Shown: piece after piece, positions 1-7,042 of the stretch
Layout: each line of letters opens with the position of its first letter
Numbering within the stretch: position 1 is the stretch's first letter
Origin: Pandoraea pneumonica
Lineage (GTDB): Bacteria > Pseudomonadota > Gammaproteobacteria > Burkholderiales > Burkholderiaceae
Length of the DNA stretch: 64,000 bases
Direction: 5' to 3'
Assembly: GCF_902459645.1 (NCBI RefSeq)
Contig: NZ_CABPSK010000003.1
Location: 620,001 to 684,000 of the forward strand
Made by a program: the position numbers and the translations under genes
The notes under the pieces: model-generated
The model's database searches: none
What the model was told of the DNA's origin: nothing
The model's input: the letters and a program-made list of their open reading frames with translations, nothing else

Positions 1-828
1 AACCTGCACGGCCTGAGCGGTATCGCCTTCCTCGTCGCCCATTGCAGCGTCGCGCGATCCGACCGAACCGCTTTGCGGCAGTACCGCTTCCGGCAGATAC
101 CCCTGCAACTGCTCGCCAACCGCCTTCTGCGCGCCGAGCGCCACTTCGCGTCGATGCTGCCCGTCCTGCGGATACTGCGGCTCGCCCACGGCCAAACGCA
201 CCGTCATCGGGGGCGCTCGCAGAATCATGTCGATCGACTCGATCAGCGTCATCTCACCGATATACGCCGGTGCCATCGTGTGACGCCCGCTTGCCGCATC
301 CGTATAGAACAGGCACAGCGGCTGCACCGGCTTGCCCGTGCTCACTGGCGCTTGCAGCAGATTCGCGTGGAACGGCAGGAGACTTCGGCCATCGGTCGTC
401 GTGCCCTCCGGAAACACCGTGATGATGTCGCCGTCACCCAGACAGTCAGATAGGTAATGCATGATGCGGCGCGCGTCGGCACGACGCTCGCGTTGCAGGA
501 AGATCGTGCGCGTCTGCACGCAAAGCCACCCCACGAGCGGCCAGTGACGAATCTCGGCTTTGGCCACGAAACGCACTGGTTGCCACGCGTTGATGGCAAA
601 GATGTCGATCCACGAGACGTGATTGCACAACAGCATCACGCCGCCCTCGGGCAACGGCGCAGCCTGCTCGACTTCGAGACGCATGCCGCAAAGCCGCAGC
701 AACTTCTGCGACCACGCGCGAATGCGGCGATGCTTGCCCGCTTCCGAGAGCATCGGGAAGAGCACCAGTGCAGTCAGCAGACCGCGCGCAAGGTGCAGGC
801 CCAGACGGAGTTTTTTGATCAACAGCAC
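1..828 (-). CDS. plsC: 1-acyl-sn-glycerol-3-phosphate acyltransferase (C-terminus off the window)
   Basis: Acylates lysophosphatidic acid to phosphatidic acid at the inner membrane. The minus frame is open from the left edge to a GTG at 828. An N-terminal hydrophobic segment is followed by acyltransferase motif I, NHVSWID at residues 68-74 (catalytic His69 and Asp74), and motif III, FPEGT at residues 138-142. 276 codons are visible with no stop, so the last residues lie outside. The start is uncertain: an in-frame TAG (the stop of the upstream gene, 841-843) forces it to lie downstream of that, and GTG 828 after a weak AGGA is the best choice. It sits 12 bp behind the pyrC' stop and is probably last in the pyrimidine operon. 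Confidence 0.9.
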   Translation of the reverse strand, partial: MLLIKKLRLGLHLARGLLTALVLFPMLSEAGKHRRIRAWSQKLLRLCGMRLEVEQAAPLPEGGVMLLCNHVSWIDIFAINAWQPVRFVAKAEIRHWPLVGWLCVQTRTIFLQRERRADARRIMHYLSDCLGDGDIITVFPEGTTTDGRSLLPFHANLLQAPVSTGKPVQPLCLFYTDAASGRHTMAPAYIGEMTLIESIDMILRAPPMTVRLAVGEPQYPQDGQHRREVALGAQKAVGEQLQGYLPEAVLPQSGSVGSRDAAMGDEEGDTAQAVQV

Positions 829-840
829 GGCTATCGCGTC

Positions 841-2136
841 CTAAACGGCAAGAGTTTCATGCGCCACGTGGCCACCGACCAGCGTCAGACGCACGCGTCC
901 CGGTAATTCGTACCCGAGGAACGGTGTGTTGTGTCCCGCACTACGCAGCAACGCTGGCGATACCGTCCAATAAGCCGACGGTTCGAACACGCACAGATCG
1001 GCAGGCACGCCGACGGCTAGTCTACCCGCTCCGGCAATCCCGATGCCCGATCGGGCGGGTCCGCCAGCGTTGTCCAGCCGCTGTGCGGGGCCATGTGTCA
1101 CGCGCGCCAGCGCATCGATCAACGGCACACGCGCTTCGTCGGCCCATTTCAAGACCAGCGACAGCAGCAATTCGAGCCCCGTGGCGCCCGGTTCTGCCTC
1201 GGCAAACGGCACCAACCGAGCGTCGGCGGCAAGCGGCGTGTGGTCGGAACAAATGGCATCGATCGTGCCGTCGCGAGCGGCATCGCGAATCGCCTCGCGA
1301 TCGCGCTGGCCGCGCAACGGCGGATCGAGCCGGTACTGGGCATCAAAATACCCGATGTCCATGTCGGTGAGATGGAGGTGATGCGCCGCAACGTCGCACG
1401 TGATCGGCAACCCCTCCGCCTTGGCCGCCCGCACGAGCGCGACGCCTGCGGCCGACGACAAACGGCACAGATGCACGCGCGTGCCGGTCACACGTACGAG
1501 TTCGAGAATGGTGTGCAGCGCAATCGTCTCGGCAGCCACGGGAATCCCCGCCAGCCCCAGGCGCGACGCCACCGCGCCGCTGGCGGCCACGCCCCCGGCA
1601 GCGAGGGCGGCATCTTGGGCACGCAGCCAGACGGTCAGCCCAAAGGTGCCCGCATATTGCAGGGCTCGCAATAGCGTGCGGTTGTCGGCAATGGGCGCAT
1701 TGGCCTGCGACAAACCGATGCATCCGGCGGAAGTCAGCTGGGCCATCTCGGTGAGTTCTTTCCCGCCGAGCCCAACCGTGAGGGCACCGAGCGGGTGAAC
1801 TTGCGCATGGTGCATGGCCTGCGCGCGAAGCTGGAGCATCTCGACGAGATCGGGCTCGTCGAGCACCGGATCGGTGTCGGGCGGACACACCACGCGCGTC
1901 ACACCACCGGCGAGCGCCGCCGCCGCTTCGCTCGCCGCAGTCACCTTGCGGGCGGCGAGATCGACCAAGCCGGGCGCCACGACGAGTCCCTTCACGTCGA
2001 TCGTCCGGTCTGCCGTGAAGTCGGCCGATGCTTGCTCGAAAGCAGCGATCTGGCCGTTGGCGATAAATACGTCTTGCACCCGGTCGGTACGGGTGGCGGG
2101 GTCGATGACGCGGCCACCCTTCAAATGCAGTTTCAT
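841..2136 (-). CDS. pyrC': dihydroorotase-like protein lacking the HxH metal motif (PyrC'/pseudo-DHOase)
   Basis: Amidohydrolase-fold protein of 431 aa in the class I dihydroorotase family. The usual GLVDxHxHxR metal-binding segment reads GLVDLAAR at about residues 56-63, so both histidines are missing. SDH near the C-terminal half is retained. In Pseudomonas such inactive DHOase homologues are structural partners that hold the aspartate transcarbamoylase trimers in a dodecamer, and the position directly after pyrB fits that role. A true catalytic pyrC would then be elsewhere. ATG 2136, with GAGGGTG just upstream, is preferred over the TTG 12 bp earlier that overlaps the pyrB stop. That the protein is inactive is inferred from the missing ligands. 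Confidence 0.87.
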   Translation of the reverse strand: MKLHLKGGRVIDPATRTDRVQDVFIANGQIAAFEQASADFTADRTIDVKGLVVAPGLVDLAARKVTAASEAAAALAGGVTRVVCPPDTDPVLDEPDLVEMLQLRAQAMHHAQVHPLGALTVGLGGKELTEMAQLTSAGCIGLSQANAPIADNRTLLRALQYAGTFGLTVWLRAQDAALAAGGVAASGAVASRLGLAGIPVAAETIALHTILELVRVTGTRVHLCRLSSAAGVALVRAAKAEGLPITCDVAAHHLHLTDMDIGYFDAQYRLDPPLRGQRDREAIRDAARDGTIDAICSDHTPLAADARLVPFAEAEPGATGLELLLSLVLKWADEARVPLIDALARVTHGPAQRLDNAGGPARSGIGIAGAGRLAVGVPADLCVFEPSAYWTVSPALLRSAGHNTPFLGYELPGRVRLTLVGGHVAHETLAV

Positions 2137-2144
2137 GGGCACCC

Positions 2145-3122
2145 TCAACCGTTGTTAGCCGCGACGATGCTCATCACCGCCATGCGCACGGCAATGCCGA
2201 ACGACACCTGTTCGAGGATGACGGACTGCGGACCGTCAGCCACCTGCGAATCGATCTCCACGCCGCGGTTCATCGGCCCCGGATGCATGACGATGGCGTC
2301 CGGCTTGGCCAACGCAAGCCGCGCCGGGGTGAGGCCGTAATACTTGAAATACTCGCCCGCCGAGGGCAGCAATGCGCCATTCATCCGCTCGTTTTGCAAC
2401 CGCAGCATGATGATGACGTCCACGTCGCGCAGCCCCTCGTCCATGTCGTGAAACACGCGCACACCGAGTTGTTCCAGCCCGGTGGGCAGCAGCGTGCGCG
2501 GGCCGATGGCGCGCACTTCCGGCACGCCGAGCGTGGTCAGTGCGTGAATGTCCGAACGGGCGACGCGCGAATGCAGAATGTCGCCGACGATGGCCACCGT
2601 CAGGTTGTTGAAGTCGCCCTTGTGATGGCGAATCGTGTACATGTCGAGCAGGCCCTGCGTCGGATGCGCATGACGGCCGTCGCCCGCATTGATGACGTGC
2701 ACGTGCGGCGCGCAATGCTCGGCGATCAAGTACGGTGCGCCCGACTGCGCGTGGCGCACCACGAACAAATCGGCATGCATCGCCGAGAGGTTGCCGATCG
2801 TGTCGAGCAGCGTCTCGCCCTTGCTCGTCGACGACGCGTTGATATTCAGATTCAACACATCGGCGGATAGACGCGCAGCCGCAATTTCAAACGTCGTGCG
2901 CGTACGCGTGGAGTTCTCGAAGAACAGATTGAAAACGGATTTGCCGCTCAGCAACGGGGCTTTCTTCACGTCGCCATCGTTGAGGCTGACGAACTGTGTG
3001 GCGGTATCGAGAATGTGCGTGAGCACGGCGCGCGGCAGGCCTTCTACCGTCAGCAAGTGCTTCAACTCGCCGTTGCGGGTGAGTTGCGGGTGGCCGCGCC
3101 GGCCGAGAATTCCATTAGCCAT
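2145..3122 (-). CDS. pyrB: aspartate carbamoyltransferase catalytic subunit
   Basis: Condenses carbamoyl phosphate with aspartate, the first committed step of de novo pyrimidine synthesis. The protein has 325 aa. The carbamoyl-phosphate loop STRTR lies at residues 71-75 and the aspartate-binding domain carries the typical HPGPMNRG near the C-terminus. The open frame runs far upstream, but homology starts at MANGILGR, so ATG 3122 is chosen. It is 44 bp downstream of ruvX and 8 bp upstream of pyrC'. The N-terminus is longer than in the enterobacterial catalytic chain, as in class A ATCases that bind a DHOase or pseudo-DHOase. The regulator pyrR, often found between ruvX and pyrB in related genomes, is absent here. 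Confidence 0.95.
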   Translation of the reverse strand: MANGILGRRGHPQLTRNGELKHLLTVEGLPRAVLTHILDTATQFVSLNDGDVKKAPLLSGKSVFNLFFENSTRTRTTFEIAAARLSADVLNLNINASSTSKGETLLDTIGNLSAMHADLFVVRHAQSGAPYLIAEHCAPHVHVINAGDGRHAHPTQGLLDMYTIRHHKGDFNNLTVAIVGDILHSRVARSDIHALTTLGVPEVRAIGPRTLLPTGLEQLGVRVFHDMDEGLRDVDVIIMLRLQNERMNGALLPSAGEYFKYYGLTPARLALAKPDAIVMHPGPMNRGVEIDSQVADGPQSVILEQVSFGIAVRMAVMSIVAANNG

Positions 3123-3166
3123 ACGGCGACTCCGAAGGGGCAGCCAGCGATCGCGTGCACGTTCTG

Positions 3167-3595
3167 TCAGGCAGGCACATGCTCGTCGAAGTACTGCTGG
3201 AGAATGATGCGGGCGGCTTCGGCGTCGAGCGAGGTCTTTTGCGAGACCTTGACGCCGGCTTCCGCGAGCGCGGCGGCAGCTGCCACCGACGAATACCGCT
3301 CGTCGACCCACACCACAGGGACATTGAAGCGTCCGTTGACCTGATTGCCGAAGCGCTTGGCCTGTTGTGTCATTTCGTGCGGCGTGCCATCGGGATGACA
3401 TGGCAGGCCAACGACGATGAGCTCTGGCTGCCATTCGGCAATGAGCTTGCCGGTCTCGGCAAAACGGACTTCGCGATTGAGATTGGCGAGAACAGTGAGG
3501 GCACGGGCTTCGCGGATCAGCAAATTGCCGATTGCCACTCCGATACGGCGCTCGCCGTAATCGAAGGCGAGCACCGTGGCGCTGCCAGCCGTCAT
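3167..3595 (-). CDS. ruvX: Holliday-junction resolvase-like YqgF/RuvX nuclease
   Basis: RNase H-fold nuclease of the YqgF family (142 aa), implicated in 16S rRNA 5' processing in E. coli. The first acidic strand, [13 protein letters not shown], is near the N-terminus. The second, ELIVVGLP, is mid-protein, and [10 protein letters not shown] with a later DAEAAR supplies the remaining conserved acidic positions. Length is normal for the family. The ATG overlaps the stop of algH in an ATGA arrangement, so the two are translationally coupled. The algH-ruvX-pyrB order is the usual betaproteobacterial one. Confidence 0.94.
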   Translation of the reverse strand: MTAGSATVLAFDYGERRIGVAIGNLLIREARALTVLANLNREVRFAETGKLIAEWQPELIVVGLPCHPDGTPHEMTQQAKRFGNQVNGRFNVPVVWVDERYSSVAAAAALAEAGVKVSQKTSLDAEAARIILQQYFDEHVPA

Positions 3596-4161
3596 GCGTG
3601 ACCGGCGTCGGCGGAAAGCATCGAGGACGACACTCCCAGCAACGCGAGTGCAGCGTCGAAACGTTCGGCCGGTGGCACATCGAACACGATGCCAGGGTCG
3701 GCGGCCACCGTCAGCCAGCCATTGCGGCTGATTTCATCTTCCAGTTGCCCGGCGCTCCAGCCCGAATGACCGAGCGTGAGCAGGAACCGGCTGGGGCCGT
3801 CGCCGTTAGCCACGGCTTCGAGTACGTCCTTCGAGGTGGTCATCTCGAGACCGCCCGGCACCGACAGCGACGAGCTGTATGCGGTGCCCGTCGACTCATG
3901 CAGCACGAAGCCGCGCTCGGTCTGCACCGGGCCGCCGAAAAACACCGGCTGATGGGCCAACGGGTCGATTTCCAGCTTGAGGTCGAGCCGCTCGAAGAGC
4001 GATTGCAGATCGATGTCGGTCGGACGATTGATCACCAGTCCGATCGCCCCGCGCTCGCTGTGCTCACACAGATACACGACCGTTCCGGAAAACGTCGGAT
4101 CGGCCATGCCGGGCATGGCGATAAGGAACTGATTCGTGAGATTGATACGGTCGTTCGGCAT
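3592..4161 (-). CDS. algH: YqgE/AlgH family protein
   Basis: A 189-aa protein of the UPF0301 (DUF179) family. The biochemical role is poorly known, and AlgH was named for an effect on alginate regulation in Pseudomonas. Family signatures seen are [20 protein letters not shown] at the N-terminus, [26 protein letters not shown] and [14 protein letters not shown]. The reading frame extends about 170 nt upstream, but the family homology begins at MPNDRINL, so ATG 4161 is used. Its stop overlaps the ruvX start by 4 nt. Confidence 0.92.
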   Translation of the reverse strand: MPNDRINLTNQFLIAMPGMADPTFSGTVVYLCEHSERGAIGLVINRPTDIDLQSLFERLDLKLEIDPLAHQPVFFGGPVQTERGFVLHESTGTAYSSSLSVPGGLEMTTSKDVLEAVANGDGPSRFLLTLGHSGWSAGQLEDEISRNGWLTVAADPGIVFDVPPAERFDAALALLGVSSSMLSADAGHA

Positions 4162-4267
4162 AGGGCCAAATTTGATTAGCGGACGGTTTGCGGGCTTGCC
4201 GCATCGTGCTACGGCCATCGGCCACCTCGGGTCTGGTCCCCCTAGGGCAGCCTTTGCGCCGACTTTA

Positions 4268-5698
4268 TCACGGAACGTCACGCCCGGTGACGAGCCGCTG
4301 TCCGAATACGCTCGCGTCCAGCGCCCGCTCACGCCACATGGCCATCTCGGCGATCAGGTCGGGGCGCGGCTCCGGATACGCGTCTGCCGCAAACTGGTGC
4401 AGCATGCCGCGCAACGCCTTGACGGTCATGGCCAGCGCCGCCGGTCCGCCCGGCTCGGCGGGGGGCGATGCAGCAAGCCGCTCGCCGGTGGCCGACACAG
4501 CCGCCGCGAGCCGGGCGACCGGCGCCAAGCCGATGGCCGACGCATATTCGGCAACGCGCCCTGCCACGGCGGGATCGTTCAAATTCGGTAGGGCTTCGTC
4601 GGCCAAGCTCAGGAAGGTCTGACAAACGTCATGCCGCACCGCGAGCGGACCGATGCGCAGCCAGTCGCGCGAGCTCGATCCCGCGCCTTGCTTCTGGGCA
4701 GCTTCGACGGCATCGGCCAGCGATTCGGGCAGCGTGCCCGAGCGGCGCAGCACGCCAAAATCGGCCAGCAGCGTGCTCAGCCAACTATCCGGTGCCTGCG
4801 CTTGCCAGGTGGCCAGCGCTTCGATCAGGTCGTGACCCGGGATGACTTCGGCTTGTGTTTTGGCGGTCGTCTGGCCGGGATTCGTTGCGGCGGTAGCGGA
4901 AGCGGTCGCCGCCGGAGCCACGGACGTCGGCACGGCCGACGCTTGAACGGTCTGCCCCGGCGTCGTGGGGCGCGTTAGCTGCCGCCGCAACGCCATGTTC
5001 ATCCGCCCGATCTGGCGCTTGTCCGCAAGACTCAGCGGGGCGCGTGCAAACCGCAACCACGCCGCCGCGAGACGCCAGTAGTCGAGGGGCGCTGTCGCCC
5101 CGGCACGGTGCAAATCGGCAGCAAGATCCGCGAGTTGTGCGAGCGCTGCCGTGGTGTCGGTAGCATCGGCATCCGGGCGCAGCAGGCGCAGCAACACCCG
5201 CTCGACATCGGCGCGCAGCGGCGCCGTGCCTGCCGGCAGACCATGCAGACGTGGCGTGGCAACCGCCCAACCCGTCATGCGCAACTCACCGGCGGTCGGA
5301 GCGCCGGGCCAGCTACGACCTTCGGCCCCCTCGGACGCTGCCGCAGGCATTGCCGCAGCCAGCGTCGATGGTGCGGCGCCAGCCTGCCATATCTCCCGTT
5401 CGAACTGACGCAACGCATTGCGCATGGCGTCTTGACTGCCCGGCTGACCATAAGCCGTCTCGGCAATGGCTTGCACCAGCCGCTCGCCATGGAGCGCCCA
5501 GTCGGCATGGCCACTTGTCTGCAACAGTCGATTGGCACGCCGTAATGGCCCGAGCGCCGCCGCCGGTCCGTTCGACCAGGCGTCGGACGCTTCGGTCAGC
5601 GCCTCGGCGACATCGGGCAGGCGCCACAACGGGGCGTCACGCGTCTCGCGCGTTGAAGGGCTCTGAGAGGCGTCGGGGGGCGTTTGCGGGGTCACCAT
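4268..5698 (-). CDS. 476-aa protein of unknown function, possibly a relic of ChpA/PilL
   Basis: Not confidently recognised. It is an Ala/Pro-rich soluble protein without signal peptide or membrane segments, containing helical blocks separated by a low-complexity Ala/Thr/Pro linker near residues 240-275. The block DYWRLAAAWLRFARAPL followed by an Arg-rich helix resembles, to my eye, the inter-Hpt helical regions of the large pilus chemotaxis kinase ChpA/PilL. In related genera the pil-chp genes lie between rubredoxin and algH, which is exactly where this gene sits. No histidine-kinase, CheW or receiver motifs are present. ATG 5698 lies 24 bp behind the rubredoxin stop, so the two may be cotranscribed. 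The existence of the gene is likely; the relationship is an inference. Confidence 0.6.
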   Translation of the reverse strand: MVTPQTPPDASQSPSTRETRDAPLWRLPDVAEALTEASDAWSNGPAAALGPLRRANRLLQTSGHADWALHGERLVQAIAETAYGQPGSQDAMRNALRQFEREIWQAGAAPSTLAAAMPAAASEGAEGRSWPGAPTAGELRMTGWAVATPRLHGLPAGTAPLRADVERVLLRLLRPDADATDTTAALAQLADLAADLHRAGATAPLDYWRLAAAWLRFARAPLSLADKRQIGRMNMALRRQLTRPTTPGQTVQASAVPTSVAPAATASATAATNPGQTTAKTQAEVIPGHDLIEALATWQAQAPDSWLSTLLADFGVLRRSGTLPESLADAVEAAQKQGAGSSSRDWLRIGPLAVRHDVCQTFLSLADEALPNLNDPAVAGRVAEYASAIGLAPVARLAAAVSATGERLAASPPAEPGGPAALAMTVKALRGMLHQFAADAYPEPRPDLIAEMAMWRERALDASVFGQRLVTGRDVP

Positions 5699-5722
5699 GG
5701 GCGGTCGATCAGGCCATCGGCC

Positions 5723-5893
5723 TCAGATCTGCACCATCTCGAAGTCTTCCTTGCGGGCGCCGCACTCCGGACAGGTCCAGTTGATAGGCACGTCTTCCCA
5801 GCGCGTGCCGGGGGCAATGCCTTCGTCGGGCAAACCAGCCTCTTCGTCATAAATCCAGCCGCAAATGAGGCACATCCAGCTCTTGTATTCCAT
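5723..5893 (-). CDS. rubA: rubredoxin
   Basis: A 56-aa one-iron electron carrier. The two rubredoxin knuckles are visible: CLICGW near residues 8-13 and CPECGA near 41-46, giving the four Cys ligands of the Fe(S-Cys)4 site. WIYDEEAGLPDEGIAPGT between them is the typical conserved loop. ATG 5893 is preceded by AAGAAAGA as ribosome binding site. It is the first gene of a minus-strand group and is divergent from the ThiD-like gene. A minus-strand TTGACA (5930-5935) is a candidate -35 for it. The partner oxidoreductase is not in the window. Confidence 0.95.
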   Translation of the reverse strand: MEYKSWMCLICGWIYDEEAGLPDEGIAPGTRWEDVPINWTCPECGARKEDFEMVQI

Positions 5894-5896
5894 TCT

Positions 5897-5925
5897 TTCT
5901 TAAGCGACTAGCGTTCCGTTACAAT
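5897..5925 (+). promoter_or_regulatory. candidate sigma70 promoter for the ThiD-like gene
   Basis: A good -10 hexamer TACAAT at 5920-5925 with a weak -35 (TTCTTA, 5897-5902) at 17-bp spacing. The predicted start near 5932 falls a few bases before the closing stem of the structured leader, so promoter and RNA structure support each other. It overlaps the ribosome binding site and start of rubA on the other strand. Confidence 0.5.
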
Positions 5926-5931
5926 GGCTTG

Positions 5932-6050
5932 TCAACCGCTTCGGGCCCCGACGACAGACTTGTCGTACGGTGATGTGGGGACCTGCCGATAGCTTGCCCG
6001 GCGGGTGCAGCCCACGGCGCTTGCAAGCGCTCCGAAGCGGGCATTTAAGG
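5932..6050 (+). ncRNA. candidate structured 5' leader RNA (possible riboswitch-like element)
   Basis: About 120 nt between a predicted transcription start and the ThiD-like start codon fold into a closed multibranch. The closing stem CCGCTTCGG (5936-5944) pairs perfectly with CCGAAGCGG (6032-6040). Inside are three hairpins: ACGACA/TGTCGT (5951-5966, extended outward by CCG/CGG around one bulged A), GTGGG/CCCAC (5975-5979 with 6011-6015) enclosing a 7-bp helix 5982-5988/5999-6005, and GCGCT/AGCGC (6017-6030). The ribosome binding site AAGG (6047-6050) follows the closing stem directly. No TPP-box sequences (CUGAGA, the second thiamin-box core) are present and I do not recognise the class. Pairing was done by eye. 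Confidence 0.55.
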
Positions 6051-6054
6051 CGTG

Positions 6055-6978
6055 ATGGTACCAACGAACCCAAGCCCTGACCAGATCGCCGTCTATCCTG
6101 CCTCCATGCACACTGAATCCCCTCCCATTGCGCTGACCTTCGGGCTTTCCGACCCCACTTCGGCTACCGGCGTCCAGGCCGACCTGCTCACGTTCGCGAG
6201 CATGGGCGGTTATGGCGTGTCGGTACTCACGGGCTATTCCTCACAAGACTCACGCGCTTGCGTCGACGTACAACCCGTCGATCCCGACTGGATCGTCGAT
6301 CAGGCCCGCATGCTGCTTGAAGACATGCCGGTCGCCGCGTTCAAGGTCGGCAGCGCGATCAATGCCGAAAATGTCGCAGCGATTGCCGAAATCGTGGCCG
6401 ATTACGACGAGACGCCGCTCGTGGTAGCACCCGACTTCGGTCTGGCCGGCGAGCACCTGCTCTCCGCCGACGAACTGCGCGAAGCCACGGCGAGCCTGCT
6501 CGTGCCGCAGGCGAGCGTGCTCGTCGCAAGCCCCGCGAGCGTTGTCGCGCTGGCGCAGACCGTGAGCGAGAACGAAAACCTCGCGCTCGACGAAGCCGTG
6601 AGCATTCTTCTGGAACACGGTTGTGAATTCATTCTGGTGAGCGACAGCAACGCGCCGCAATTCACTCACACGCTGTATTCGGACGACGGCGTAGTGCGCG
6701 AAGACGCGTGGGACCGCCCGCCGCATAACGTGGCCGGCGCGATGGACACGCTCGCGGCCGCCGTGGCCGCGATGCTGGCCAACGGACTGGCCATGCCCGA
6801 GGCCGTGCGCGAAGCGCAGGAGTACTTGCAACAAGTGCTCGCCAACGCTTTCCGGCCCGGTATGGGGCGGCATTTCCCCGATCGATTCTTCTGGGCGCGC
6901 GCCGACGAGAACGAAGACGGGGCGGCAACGGATGCGCCCGACATCGTCATTCCCCCGGACGCTGACGAGAAGGCCTGA
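6055..6978 (+). CDS. ThiD-like (hydroxymethylpyrimidine kinase family) protein with degenerate active site
   Basis: A 307-aa protein of the PfkB/ThiD ribokinase-like fold. Colinear ThiD landmarks are visible but altered: the substrate segment usually GSDSGGGAGIQADL reads GLSDPTSATGVQADL at residues 30-44, the usual DPVM reads APDF, the TPN motif reads ASP, and the anion-hole GTGC reads VAGAM. KVG and ADLLTF are kept. With these losses it is unlikely to phosphorylate HMP and may be a regulatory or scaffolding paralogue. ATG 6055 follows AAGG at good spacing, whereas ATG 6106, where ThiD homology begins, has no ribosome site. The acidic C-terminal tail is atypical. It is monocistronic, between a structured leader and a terminator. 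Confidence 0.8.
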   Translation: MVPTNPSPDQIAVYPASMHTESPPIALTFGLSDPTSATGVQADLLTFASMGGYGVSVLTGYSSQDSRACVDVQPVDPDWIVDQARMLLEDMPVAAFKVGSAINAENVAAIAEIVADYDETPLVVAPDFGLAGEHLLSADELREATASLLVPQASVLVASPASVVALAQTVSENENLALDEAVSILLEHGCEFILVSDSNAPQFTHTLYSDDGVVREDAWDRPPHNVAGAMDTLAAAVAAMLANGLAMPEAVREAQEYLQQVLANAFRPGMGRHFPDRFFWARADENEDGAATDAPDIVIPPDADEKA

Positions 6979-6985
6979 CGAAAAC

Positions 6986-7011
6986 AAATCGCCCGCAATT
7001 GCGGGCGATTT
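6986..7011. terminator. bidirectional intrinsic terminator
   Basis: Perfect 11-bp inverted repeat AAATCGCCCGC / GCGGGCGATTT around an AATT loop. It lies between the convergent ThiD-like gene and the pglL-type gene and could serve both. Confidence 0.85.
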
Positions 7012-7042
7012 GCTTAATACGCGCCAACTAGCGCGTCGGCGC

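Noticed and set aside
5932-6050. TPP riboswitch or 4.5S/6S RNA
   Set aside because: The thi-box cores, the SRP GGAAG apical loop and the single-rod 6S shape are all absent; the fold is a three-hairpin multibranch.
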